NCBI RefSeq assembly: GCF_014192575.1
Contig: NZ_JACHYC010000005.1
Span: 124,001 to 188,000 of the forward strand
Direction of reading: 5' to 3'
Source of the DNA: Variovorax sp. Sphag1AA
GTDB taxonomy: Bacteria > Pseudomonadota > Gammaproteobacteria > Burkholderiales > Burkholderiaceae_C
DNA length: 64,000 bases
Part shown: positions 26,751-35,076 of the stretch, one piece after another
How positions within the stretch are numbered: position 1 is the stretch's first letter
Layout: the number at the start of each line of letters is the position of its first letter
Position numbers and translations under genes: made by a program
Notes under the pieces: generated by a model
What the model was told of the DNA's origin: nothing
The model's database searches: none
The model's input: the letters and a program-made list of their open reading frames with translations, nothing else

Positions 26751-27376
26751 GAGCGCGGCTCCGTCGAACTGGGCGTCGCGGCGTTGTTGGCCACGGGCGC
26801 CGGAGGCGTCTTGCCGCCCACCTCGAAGAAGGTGTACGACAGGGTGATCGTCTTCACGTCCTTCGAAATCTTGGGATCGATCACGAAGGCCACCGGCCAC
26901 TGCTTCTTCTCGCCCGCATCGAGCGTGTACTGGTTGAAGCAGAAGCATTCGAGCTTGTTGAAGTACGGCGCAGCCTGCTGCGGCGCGTAGCTCGGGATCG
27001 CCTGCGCGGCCATGCGGCGGTTCTGTACGTTCTGGAACTCGTACATGACCGTGTGCAGTTCGCCGGGATGCACCTGCATCGACCTCTGGGCGGGTTGGAA
27101 GTCCCACAGCCCGTGCGCGTTGGCATCGAATTCGACGGTGATGGTCCGGCTCGTGTCGACCTGCGTGTTCTCGGGCAGGCGCACATCCTTGCCGCCGGAA
27201 GCACCACCGGGGACTTCAAGCTCGGACCGCGCGAGGATGTTGATGCCGGTCATCTCGCAGATGGCCCGGTACATCGGAACCAGCGCATAGCCGAAGCCGA
27301 ACATGCCGGCCGCGACCACGGCCAGCTTGCCGACCATGCGGACGTTTTCCCGGCGGATGCGCTGGCCGATCTTCAT
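26747..27376 (-). CDS. ctaG: Cytochrome c oxidase assembly protein CtaG (Cox11)
   Basis: The 209-residue Cox11 homologue has one N-terminal membrane anchor (about 15-35) and a periplasmic domain with the copper-binding C144-F-C146 in LECFCFNQY; C40 is the third conserved cysteine. It delivers copper to the CuB site of subunit I. The start is 10 bases after a 36-residue gene, and the stop overlaps the next gene. Confidence 0.96.
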   Translation of the reverse strand: MKIGQRIRRENVRMVGKLAVVAAGMFGFGYALVPMYRAICEMTGINILARSELEVPGGASGGKDVRLPENTQVDTSRTITVEFDANAHGLWDFQPAQRSMQVHPGELHTVMYEFQNVQNRRMAAQAIPSYAPQQAAPYFNKLECFCFNQYTLDAGEKKQWPVAFVIDPKISKDVKTITLSYTFFEVGGKTPPAPVANNAATPSSTEPRS

Positions 27377-27386
27377 CTCGACGCCC

Positions 27387-27497
27387 TCAGTGGCCGACCC
27401 AGACCATGCGGACGATGAAGCCGATGAAGAACATCACCGCGATGGAGGCCAGCGTGAGCCCCAGGCGGCGGTTGTTCCTCTTTTGCTCGGGTGTCAT
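27387..27497 (-). CDS. 36-residue membrane protein (cytochrome oxidase small assembly protein)
   Basis: A very short gene between subunit I and ctaG. It reads MTPEQKRNNRRLGLTLASIA, then a hydrophobic stretch VMFFIGFIVRMVWVGH and a stop. The basic N-terminus and single helix match the short proteins annotated as cytochrome oxidase small assembly protein at this exact position in related bacteria. It starts 13 bases after the ctaD stop and ends 10 bases before ctaG, so it fits the operon without overlap. Its role is inferred from place only. Confidence 0.82.
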   Translation of the reverse strand: MTPEQKRNNRRLGLTLASIAVMFFIGFIVRMVWVGH

Positions 27498-27510
27498 CAC
27501 GCGTCCTGCC

Positions 27511-29148
27511 TCAGCCGATCACCTTGGTGGCGGTGGCGTCGAGCTTGGGTGGGGTCTCGAAGGTGTGGAACGGTGCGGGGGACGGCACTTCCCATTCCAG
27601 ACCCTCGGCGGCTTCCCAAGGCTTCTGCGGCGCCTTTTCACCCTTGCCGAGCATCGTCGGCAGCACGATGAAGAAGAAGAAATAGACCTGCGCGAGCCCG
27701 AACGCGAATGCGCCGACCGAAGCAACCGCATTGAAGTCGGCGAACTGCATCGGGTAGTCGGCGTAGCGACGAGGCATGCCGGCCAGGCCAAGGAAGTGCA
27801 TCGGGAAGAAGGTGATGTTGAACGAGATCAGCGACCACCAGAAATGAACCTTGCCGCGCGTCTCGTTGTACATCACGCCAGTCCACTTCGGCACCCAGTA
27901 GTAGAAGCCGGCGAACATCGCGTAGAGCGAGCCGGCCACCAGCACATAGTGGAAGTGGGCGACAACGTAGTAGGTGTCCTGCAGCTGCGTATCGATCGGC
28001 GCGACCGCGAGGATCAGGCCGGTGAAGCCGCCCATCGTGAACACGAAGATGAAGCCGACTGCGAACAGCATGGGCGTCTCGAAGGTCATCGAGCCCTGCC
28101 ACATCGTGGCGATCCAGTTGAAGATCTTCACGGCCGTCGGCACCGCGATCAGCATGGTCGCGTACATGAAGAAGAGCTGGCCGGTGAGCGGCATGCCCGT
28201 CGTGAACATGTGGTGCGCCCACACGATGAACGACAGGATCGCGATCGACGAGGTGGCATAAACCATCGAGGCGTAGCCGAAGAGCTTCTTGCGCGCGAAG
28301 GCCGGGACGATCTGACTGATGATGCCGAAGGCCGGCAAGATCATGATGTAGACCTCGGGGTGGCCGAAGAACCAGAAGATGTGCTGGTACATCACCGGGT
28401 CGCCGCCGCCGGCGGGGTTGAAGAAGCTGGTGCCGAAGTGGCGGTCGGTCAGCGTCATCGTGATGGCGCCGGCAAGCACGGGCATCACGGCGATCAGCAG
28501 GTAGGCGGTGATGAGCCACGTCCAGCAGAACATCGGCATCTTCATCAGCGTCATGCCGGGCGCGCGCATGTTGAGGATGGTCACGATGATGTTGATCGAG
28601 CCCATGATCGACGAGGCGCCCATGATGTGCATCGCGAAGATGCCGGCGTCCATCGAGGGACCCATCTGCAGCGTAAGCGGCGCGTAGAGCGTCCAGCCTG
28701 CGGCGGGTGCGCCGCCGGGCATGAAGAACGAGCCGACGAGCATGAGCGCCGCGGGGATCAGCAGCCAGAAGCTGAAGTTGTTCATGCGCGCGAACGCCAT
28801 GTCCGACGCACCGACTTGCAGCGGAATCATCCAGTTCGCGAACCCGACGAAGGCCGGCATGATCGCGCCGAACACCATGATCAGGCCGTGCATCGTGGTG
28901 AACTGGTTGAACAGCTCGGGGTTGACCAGCTGCAGGCCGGGCTGGAACAGCTCGGCGCGAATCAGCAGGGCCAGGATGCCGCCCACCATCAGCATGGTGA
29001 ACGAGAACAGCAGGTACAGCGTACCGATGTCCTTGTGGTTGGTCGCGAACACCCAGCGGCGCCAACCGGTCGGCGCGTGATGGTGATCGTCGTGGGCATG
29101 GTCGCCGTGGCCGTGTGCTTGACCGTGGGGATCGAGGACTGCGCTCAT
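27511..29148 (-). CDS. ctaD: Cytochrome c oxidase subunit I
   Basis: A 545-residue heme-copper oxidase subunit with twelve membrane segments. Landmarks are TTMHGLIMVF (heme a ligand), WFFGHPEVYIMILP with the crosslinked His-Tyr, AHHMF for CuB, and AHFHYVLVAGS with the heme ligands. The N-terminal tail has a histidine-rich stretch (HGHGDHAHDDHHHA), which may bind metal. It reduces oxygen to water and pumps protons. It lies 41 bases after ctaC. Confidence 0.98.
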   Translation of the reverse strand: MSAVLDPHGQAHGHGDHAHDDHHHAPTGWRRWVFATNHKDIGTLYLLFSFTMLMVGGILALLIRAELFQPGLQLVNPELFNQFTTMHGLIMVFGAIMPAFVGFANWMIPLQVGASDMAFARMNNFSFWLLIPAALMLVGSFFMPGGAPAAGWTLYAPLTLQMGPSMDAGIFAMHIMGASSIMGSINIIVTILNMRAPGMTLMKMPMFCWTWLITAYLLIAVMPVLAGAITMTLTDRHFGTSFFNPAGGGDPVMYQHIFWFFGHPEVYIMILPAFGIISQIVPAFARKKLFGYASMVYATSSIAILSFIVWAHHMFTTGMPLTGQLFFMYATMLIAVPTAVKIFNWIATMWQGSMTFETPMLFAVGFIFVFTMGGFTGLILAVAPIDTQLQDTYYVVAHFHYVLVAGSLYAMFAGFYYWVPKWTGVMYNETRGKVHFWWSLISFNITFFPMHFLGLAGMPRRYADYPMQFADFNAVASVGAFAFGLAQVYFFFFIVLPTMLGKGEKAPQKPWEAAEGLEWEVPSPAPFHTFETPPKLDATATKVIG

Positions 29149-29189
29149 CTTGGGTATTCCTTCAAACTCTTCTTCACGGGGCGGGCGGC

Positions 29190-30377
29190 TTACTTGCCGC
29201 GCTCCGCCAGCACTTCGGCCGGTTGCACCAATTGGCCGGTCTTGTTGGACCAGGCGTTCTTCGTGAAGGTCACCACGGCGGCGATATCGGTGTCGCTGAG
29301 TTGCTTCCAGGCAGGCATTGCGCCGTTGTTCTGACCATTGAGCACCGTATGGAGCTGCAGCTTGTGGTCCGCGTTGAGCACGGTCGCCGAGCCGTCGAGC
29401 GGCTTGATCGGGCCGGCGCCCTTGCCGTTGGCCTGGTGGCAGGCAGCGCAGTTGGCGGCGTAGACCTTCTCGCCGCGCGCAAGCATTTCGGGCAGCGTCC
29501 AGACCTTGTTGGGATCGTCCTGCTTGGCCGCGGCTTCCTTGCGCTTGCCATCGACCCAGGCGGTGTAGTCAGCGGCGGCGAGCACCTTCACATGGATCGG
29601 CATGTAGGCGTGTTCCTTGCCGCAAAGCTCCTGGCACTGACCGTAGTAGTCGCCGACCTTCTCGGCACGGAACCAGGTGTCGCGCACGAAACCGGGGATC
29701 GCGTCCTGCTTGACGCCGAACTGCGGCACGGCGAAGGCGTGGATCACGTCGTTGGCGGTGGTGATGATGCGAACCTTCGTATCAACCGGAACGACCAGCG
29801 GGTTATCGACCTTCAGCAGGAAGTTGTCCGGCACGTCACCGCGGGCACCCGCATCCGACAGGGCACGGTGCGAAGCGTCGAGCGTCGAGATGAACGACAG
29901 GCCCTCGCCTTCGCCCTTGAGATAGTCGTAGCCCCACTTCCACTGGTAGCCGGTGACCTTGATCGTGAGATCGGCGTTGGTGGTGTCCTTTTGTGCCACC
30001 AGAACCCGGGTTGCCGGCAGCGCCATCAGGATGACGATGATGAAGGGGACAACCGTCCAGATGACTTCGACCACCACCGACTCATGGAAGTTGGCCGCCT
30101 TGTGGCCGACCGACTTGCGGTGCTTCCAGATCGAATAGAACATGACGGCGAACACGGCCACGAAGATGACGGTGCAAAGCACCAGCATCACGGTGTGGAG
30201 GAAGTGCTGCTCCTGGGCGATCTTGGTGACACCCACAGGAAGATTCAGCTGACGCACCGACGGACCGCCGGGAAGGTCATTGACTGCGTGTGCTGCGCCG
30301 CTGAACGCCGCACTGGCCGCCAGCAGCAGATTCGCTGGCCAAATCTTGTTCCGCCAATTGCTCTTCATCGTGTTCAC
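29190..30377 (-). CDS. ctaC: Cytochrome c oxidase subunit II with fused cytochrome c domain
   Basis: A 395-residue protein: signal peptide (about 1-31), two membrane helices (60-85 and 103-121), and a cupredoxin domain with CuA ligands H213, C248, C252, H256 and M259 in GQCQELCGKEHAYMP. After a linker comes a cytochrome c domain with C310-A-A-C-H314 and M354 in AMPAWKQL. This is the caa3-type layout. The start is GTG at 30377 or ATG at 30368. It is the first gene of the ctaC-ctaD-ctaG-ctaE operon. Confidence 0.97.
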   Translation of the reverse strand: MNTMKSNWRNKIWPANLLLAASAAFSGAAHAVNDLPGGPSVRQLNLPVGVTKIAQEQHFLHTVMLVLCTVIFVAVFAVMFYSIWKHRKSVGHKAANFHESVVVEVIWTVVPFIIVILMALPATRVLVAQKDTTNADLTIKVTGYQWKWGYDYLKGEGEGLSFISTLDASHRALSDAGARGDVPDNFLLKVDNPLVVPVDTKVRIITTANDVIHAFAVPQFGVKQDAIPGFVRDTWFRAEKVGDYYGQCQELCGKEHAYMPIHVKVLAAADYTAWVDGKRKEAAAKQDDPNKVWTLPEMLARGEKVYAANCAACHQANGKGAGPIKPLDGSATVLNADHKLQLHTVLNGQNNGAMPAWKQLSDTDIAAVVTFTKNAWSNKTGQLVQPAEVLAERGK

Positions 30378-30434
30378 TTCTTCATTTTCCTGTTAACCCA
30401 CCGGTCCCCACGGTGATGCACTGCGCAGGCCCCC

Positions 30435-30926
30435 TCAGGCGCTACGCAATGCCATGCGAATTTCGCGCGCCAGCGCCGCGCGCAACTCCGGGCGCACATA
30501 GCGCCCCACCCTGACCGAACGACCTTGACCCGAGACCTCGATCAGCGAACGGTCGCTGTCCTGAGGCTCGACCCGCACCTGGTGCGGCAAGAATTCCGTG
30601 CGCTCGTAGTGGCCGCCGTTTTCGAGCTCGACCACGAGCCGCCCGCCTTGCAGGGCAATCTTCTCGCCATCAGTGGCGTGGCGAGCGTAGAGGATGAATG
30701 CGATCCCGACTGCGGTGAGCTCGAGCCAGGCGAATGGAAGGACGAGGCGCGCACCGTTCAGCCAGAAGACGGCGCTGATGCCTAGGGAAACTACGCAGAG
30801 AGAAACGTACAGCCAGCCCAGCTGGCTCGGCGTGACCGAGCAATTGCGCTTCAGAAACCAATGAACGCTCTGTCCTGAAACGGTGGCAAAACGAAACACG
30901 GAATTCGACACGGGCGAGTTCAGCAA
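30435..30926 (-). CDS. DUF2244 membrane protein
   Basis: The 163-residue product has two membrane helices (about 38-58 and 64-82) and a soluble C-terminal domain with VELENGGHYERTEF and VRVGRYVRPELRAALAREI, the DUF2244 pattern. The first start is TTG (30926); GTGs at 30911 and 30899 are alternatives, and no ribosome binding site decides. It lies 57 bases upstream of ctaC on the same strand. Such genes often neighbour cytochrome oxidase genes, but the function is unknown. Confidence 0.78.
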   Translation of the reverse strand: MLNSPVSNSVFRFATVSGQSVHWFLKRNCSVTPSQLGWLYVSLCVVSLGISAVFWLNGARLVLPFAWLELTAVGIAFILYARHATDGEKIALQGGRLVVELENGGHYERTEFLPHQVRVEPQDSDRSLIEVSGQGRSVRVGRYVRPELRAALAREIRMALRSA

Positions 30927-31032
30927 ATCGGTGCGTCGATCGCTGTCAAACCCATGTTCGACAGGCCTCGGTCACGGGACAATACCCGGAGTTCACGCAG
31001 CGCCGGATTGTAGCGGGTGAACACGCGTGAAC

Positions 31033-31947
31033 TCACGCACCTGGGCGACCGCGTTGAAGCATGGTGCGCATCTCGCGCAACGACACTGCACTCTCGGCGG
31101 AAAGCGCCACTCGCGGCGCGGGTTTGAAGGCGTGTCCGTAGATGATTTCGAAGGTCATCGCGATCTTCCCTCCACCCTCTTCGGCGGGCGCAAGGGCGGG
31201 GAGTGCCGCGCACAGCGCCTTCCGCCAAGCCTTGCCACGCAGCGCCGGAAAGCGCGCTGGATGGAGGTTGCGACCCAGCGAACGCAGTTCGGTCAGCGCC
31301 GCATCCGCGCTCGTCCAGGTCAGGACGATGCGCTCCATGTCCATCACAGGCTCGGCGAAACCGGCGCCGACCAGCATGTCGCCCCAGTCGTGCATGTCGG
31401 TGAATTGGTGGCTGGCCGGCGGCCAGCCGAGGCGCTCGTGAAGCGCGCGCAGTTCCTGCAGGGTGTCCGGTCCGAAGCAGGAGAACATCAGGAAACCATC
31501 GGTCGCCACCAGCTTGTGCCATTGACTGATCAGCGCACCGGGGTCGGCGGCCATGTGCAGTGCCATGTTGGCCCAGAGCAGATCCACCCCATCTTCCGGC
31601 GGGGCTTCGAACGTCGGCTGGCCACCCTGCCATCGCCGGGCGGTCCACCACGGCGCGGTCAGCGCTTTCTCGGTCGGCGCGACCAATGAAGGCTCGCGTT
31701 CGATGACATAGGCGGGAGCATCCCGGTACCGGCGCGCCACCAATTCGTGGGCTTCCAATCCGCCTCGAAGCGGCGACCAGTCAGCCCATCGGCCCGGGCG
31801 TGACTTGATCCATTGGAGCCGATCCTCCATGCGGCGCCCGATCTCCTCGTGCAACCAAGGCGATCCTGAAGGCGGTGCAAGCCGGCTCCACCGCGCGGCC
31901 GCCGGGGCATCGATGGTCGGCGGGCGCTGAGGAGAGACAGGAGGCAT
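31033..31947 (-). CDS. BioC-like methyltransferase with degenerate motif I
   Basis: The 304-residue protein aligns by eye with BioC-type methyltransferases in its central and C-terminal parts: LLWANMALHMAADPGALI, FLMFSCFGPDTLQELR and FTDMHDWGDMLVGAGFAEPV. Where a normal AdoMet site would have a GxGxG loop, residues 55-75 read ADWSPLRGGLEAHELVARRY, with no such loop. BioC methylates malonyl-ACP to start biotin synthesis; whether this protein does is uncertain. No other bio genes are near. It is divergent from comF with 22 bases between starts. Confidence 0.75.
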   Translation of the reverse strand: MPPVSPQRPPTIDAPAAARWSRLAPPSGSPWLHEEIGRRMEDRLQWIKSRPGRWADWSPLRGGLEAHELVARRYRDAPAYVIEREPSLVAPTEKALTAPWWTARRWQGGQPTFEAPPEDGVDLLWANMALHMAADPGALISQWHKLVATDGFLMFSCFGPDTLQELRALHERLGWPPASHQFTDMHDWGDMLVGAGFAEPVMDMERIVLTWTSADAALTELRSLGRNLHPARFPALRGKAWRKALCAALPALAPAEEGGGKIAMTFEIIYGHAFKPAPRVALSAESAVSLREMRTMLQRGRPGA

Positions 31948-31969
31948 GGGCCGCTCAGTATATTGAGGG

Positions 31970-32686
31970 ATGCTCAGACGCTGGGCCCCAAGGGCTTTTC
32001 AATCGATCGCCGCCGGACTGCCGAGCCAGTGCGCGATCTGCCGCGCCTGGCCGGCGCAGCCGATCTGCGATGCGTGCGTCGCGCGCTTCGCGCCGCCGAT
32101 GCCACGATGCACGACCTGCGCACTACCCGTCCCCACCGGTGTTGCGCGCTGCGGCGCCTGCGTGTCGAACCCGCCGCCGGTCGACGCCTGCCATGTCGCA
32201 TGCACCTATGCCTGGCCCTGGCCGGAGCGCATCGCAGAGTTCAAGTTTCGCGGCAACCCCGGACTCGCGACGCCGCTCGCCACGCTCCTGAAAAGCTCGC
32301 TGTGGGTCGAAGCGGCGATCGAACAGGCCGATATCGTGCTGCCGATGCCGCTGACCAACACCCGCATGCGCGAGCGGGGCTTCAATCAGGCACACGAACT
32401 GGCCAAGCGGCTCGCGCCGGCCATTCATGACCCGGGAATTCTTCTCCGAACCCGCGATGCGCCCGCACAAAGCGAACTGTCTCGCGCACAGCGGCTACGC
32501 AATCTCCGAGGCATGTTCGCCCTCGAGCCGCTCAGGGCTGGCGCCGTGCGCGATCGGCGTGTCGTGCTGGTCGACGACGTCATGACCACTGGCGCATCCG
32601 TCTTCACTGCTGCCGAGGTCCTGCGCCGGGGCGGTGCAGCGCACATCACGGCGATCGTGCTGGCTCGAACGGATCCACCCGCCTGA
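31970..32686 (+). CDS. comF: ComF family phosphoribosyltransferase-like protein
   Basis: A 238-residue protein with N-terminal cysteine pairs (CAIC-x8-CDAC, CTTC-x8-CGAC) that likely bind zinc, followed by a phosphoribosyltransferase fold with RVVLVDDVMTTGASV. RMRERGFNQAHELA is typical of ComF/GntX. In naturally competent bacteria ComF acts in DNA uptake; in others its role is unclear. trmL follows 29 bases downstream. Confidence 0.92.
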   Translation: MLRRWAPRAFQSIAAGLPSQCAICRAWPAQPICDACVARFAPPMPRCTTCALPVPTGVARCGACVSNPPPVDACHVACTYAWPWPERIAEFKFRGNPGLATPLATLLKSSLWVEAAIEQADIVLPMPLTNTRMRERGFNQAHELAKRLAPAIHDPGILLRTRDAPAQSELSRAQRLRNLRGMFALEPLRAGAVRDRRVVLVDDVMTTGASVFTAAEVLRRGGAAHITAIVLARTDPPA

Positions 32687-32715
32687 TCGCCGCGGCGGCG
32701 CGGACAATCGCAGCC

Positions 32716-33177
32716 ATGTTCCATATCGTTCTCGTCGAGCCTGAGATCCCCCCGAACACCGGCAATGTGATCCGGCTCGCAGCCAACACAGGCTGCACGC
32801 TGCATCTGGTCGAACCGCTCGGCTTTTCCATGGACGACAAGCTGCTGCGTCGGGCCGGCCTGGACTATCACGAGTATGCGAAGGTGTTGCGGCATGCGAG
32901 CTGGCGGGCATTGCTGGACGCAGAGCATCCACCTACCGACCGCATGTTCGCGCTCACGACACACGGGTCCCAGCCGGTGCATCAGATCTCATTCCGCCCT
33001 GGCGACTGGCTCGTCTTCGGCGCTGAAACCCGCGGATTGGCTCCAGAGTTGCGCGAATCTTTCCCGCTGGCGCAGCGCTTGCGCCTGCCGATGCGCGAAG
33101 GTCAGCGCAGCCTGAACCTGTCGAACGCGGTCGCGGTCACCGTTTTCGAGGCGTGGCGCCAGAACGGATTCGCGTAG
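32716..33177 (+). CDS. trmL: tRNA (cytidine/uridine-34 2'-O)-methyltransferase
   Basis: The 153-residue SPOUT methyltransferase has the family's three motifs: EPEIPPNTGNVIRLAANTG, VFGAETRGLAPEL, and the trefoil-knot segment MREGQRSLNLSNAVAV. TrmL methylates the wobble nucleotide of leucine tRNAs. It is probably co-transcribed with comF. Confidence 0.95.
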   Translation: MFHIVLVEPEIPPNTGNVIRLAANTGCTLHLVEPLGFSMDDKLLRRAGLDYHEYAKVLRHASWRALLDAEHPPTDRMFALTTHGSQPVHQISFRPGDWLVFGAETRGLAPELRESFPLAQRLRLPMREGQRSLNLSNAVAVTVFEAWRQNGFA

Positions 33178-33198
33178 GCACGGCGGCGGATCGGTCGA

Positions 33199-33657
33199 TC
33201 AGGGATAGCGCCGCGCCACCGACTCCGCGACGCAGGCTGGCTTGGACGATCCTTCGAGTTCGATCGTGACTTCCCACGCCATCTGCAGGCCGTTGTTCGG
33301 GATCGGCTCCGAGGTCAGCAGCTTCAGACGACCGCGCACCCGTCCGCCGACAGGCACCGGCGACATGAAGCGCACGCGGTTCAAACCGTAGTTCACACCC
33401 ATGCTCGACTCGACCACGCTGATCGCGGTTTCGAAGATGCGCGGCACCAGCGAGAGCGTCAGGAAGCCATGGGCGATCGGGCCGCCGAAAGGTCCCGCCT
33501 TGGCCCTTTCAACGTCGACGTGAATCCACTGATGGTCGCCCGTCGCTTCGGCGAACAGGTTGACCTGCTCCTGCGTGATGGTGATCCACTCGCTCACCGC
33601 GACTTCCTGGCCGACGCACGCGGCCAGATCCTGAAGGGTCTGGAAGGTCTTTTTCAT
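33199..33657 (-). CDS. MaoC family (R)-specific enoyl-CoA hydratase-like protein
   Basis: A 152-residue hot-dog-fold protein with the MaoC hydratase motif: FAEATGDHQWIHVDVERA, whose D and H are catalytic, then FGGPIAHGFLTLSLVP. The family hydrates enoyl-CoA or acts in related acyl-CoA steps. The start at MKKTFQ is preferred, and no nearby gene explains its pathway. It converges on trmL with 21 bases between stops. Confidence 0.88.
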   Translation of the reverse strand: MKKTFQTLQDLAACVGQEVAVSEWITITQEQVNLFAEATGDHQWIHVDVERAKAGPFGGPIAHGFLTLSLVPRIFETAISVVESSMGVNYGLNRVRFMSPVPVGGRVRGRLKLLTSEPIPNNGLQMAWEVTIELEGSSKPACVAESVARRYP

Positions 33658-33747
33658 GCGGTTCACTTTAGCGGCCGGTTGAAGCGACTCTTGTCCGCGC
33701 CGCGACATGCCCCATAAGGGAAAACCAGCAGCGCCTCGAGCGAAAGG

Positions 33748-34368
33748 TCACTGATCGAGCCAGCGACAGATCGGCTCCCACTGTTCCAGATCACGTTGAA
33801 CCCGGCCCGGAGCGATGTCGAACAGCGTCAGCCCGCGCGCCGCGAGCTGCACATAGTTCTGCGTGTCGCGAAGCTCGCCGAGCACGGTCACGTCGAGCCC
33901 GGCGACGAATTCCCTCAGGCGTTCGGCTGCGAGGGTCCGCGCGTCCACCCGCATGCCGACGATCGCGACCTGCGTCTTGTCGATGCGGCGGTGCGAAAGC
34001 AGCTTGTCGAGAAAGTCGCGGGTCGCGTAGATGTCGAAGATGCTGGGCTGAAGCGGAACCAGCACCTTGTCGGCGACCGCCACCGCCTCCTTGAAGCGCG
34101 AGCCATGCAAGCCAGCCGGCGTGTCGAGGACGGCGTGCGTCGTGCCCCGCGGCGGGCGGACCACATCGCCATCATCGGAGGCATCCCAGCTCCGGATTTC
34201 GCGCGCCTCGGGCGGCCTCAGGCTCAGCCAGAGTCTGGAAGACTGCTGGCGATCGATGTCGCCCAGCATCACCGCATGACCTCGGCTGGCGAGGTAGCCC
34301 GCGATGTTCGTTGCGAGCGTGGATTTTCCGACCCCTCCCTTGGGATTGGCGACCAGAACCACCGGCAT
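33748..34368 (-). CDS. ParA-like ATPase
   Basis: The 206-residue protein has the deviant Walker A motif VANPKGGVGKSTLATN at its N-terminus, GDIDRQQSS as Walker A', and VLDTPAGLHG. It is a lone ParA/MinD-type ATPase without ParB, DNA-binding domain or partition site nearby, so plasmid partition is unlikely; protein or cell-structure positioning is possible. The start at 34368 has a GAGGAG ribosome binding site. It is divergent from the KefG-like gene. Confidence 0.88.
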   Translation of the reverse strand: MPVVLVANPKGGVGKSTLATNIAGYLASRGHAVMLGDIDRQQSSRLWLSLRPPEAREIRSWDASDDGDVVRPPRGTTHAVLDTPAGLHGSRFKEAVAVADKVLVPLQPSIFDIYATRDFLDKLLSHRRIDKTQVAIVGMRVDARTLAAERLREFVAGLDVTVLGELRDTQNYVQLAARGLTLFDIAPGRVQRDLEQWEPICRWLDQ

Positions 34369-34435
34369 CTGTGACTCCTCGAGACTGAAGACAGGCGTCA
34401 TGGTAGCGGCCCGCCGAGTGCGCTATGTTCTCGCC

Positions 34436-35074
34436 ATGCCGACAACAACAAATACGGAAAGCGCTGCCCGCGTCTACGTGATCGCCGCCCACCCCCGATG
34501 GCGCGACTCCCGCGTCAACCTGCAGTTGGTGAAGGCGGCGCGCGATGTCCCGGGCATCGACGTGAACGACCTCTACAACAGCTACCCCGACTACGCGATC
34601 GACGTGAAGACCGAGCAGGCACGCCTCGCCCGCGCCGAGATGGTCGTGCTGCTGCATCCGATCCAGTGGTACTCGATGCCATCGCTGCAGAAGCTCTGGC
34701 TGGACGATGTTCTCAGTTACGGCTGGGCCTACGGCAGGGGCGGCAACAAGCTCGAAGGCAAGGATGTCTGGCTCGTCGCGACCACCGGCGGCCCGGAAGA
34801 GAGCTACCACCCGCAGCGCTACAACCGCTACTTCTTCGATGCCTTCCTGCCACCCTACGAACAGACCGCGGCCCTGTGCGGCATGCGCTTCCTGCCGCCG
34901 CTGATCTTTCATGGCGCCCGCAGCGCGTCGGATGCGGCCGTGGCCGAGCACGTGGCCGTCTTCAAGGACCGGCTGCAGACCTATCCGAACTGGCCCGAGC
35001 TGGACGACCTCGACGGATGCGCGAGCTGCGTAGTGCCCGAAACCGATCGGCCTGTCGGCCAGGAAGAAGCTTGA
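34436..35074 (+). CDS. KefG/KefF-type NAD(P)H oxidoreductase, ancillary to the K+ efflux channel
   Basis: A 212-residue flavodoxin-like quinone reductase. After the start come VYVIAAHPRWRDSRVN and the HPIQWYSMPSLQKLWLDDV loop, then VATTGGPEESY, which match KefF/KefG. These proteins bind and activate KefC/KefB, the potassium efflux system used against toxic electrophiles. The kefC-type gene starts two bases after its stop, confirming the pair. KefG and KefF cannot be told apart with certainty. Confidence 0.9.
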   Translation: MPTTTNTESAARVYVIAAHPRWRDSRVNLQLVKAARDVPGIDVNDLYNSYPDYAIDVKTEQARLARAEMVVLLHPIQWYSMPSLQKLWLDDVLSYGWAYGRGGNKLEGKDVWLVATTGGPEESYHPQRYNRYFFDAFLPPYEQTAALCGMRFLPPLIFHGARSASDAAVAEHVAVFKDRLQTYPNWPELDDLDGCASCVVPETDRPVGQEEA

Positions 35075-35076
35075 CG

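Noticed and set aside
34498..35076. A long N-terminal extension of the KefC frame
   Set aside because: It overlaps the KefG-like gene in another frame and is arginine-rich without conservation. The ATG at 35077 begins the first membrane helix.
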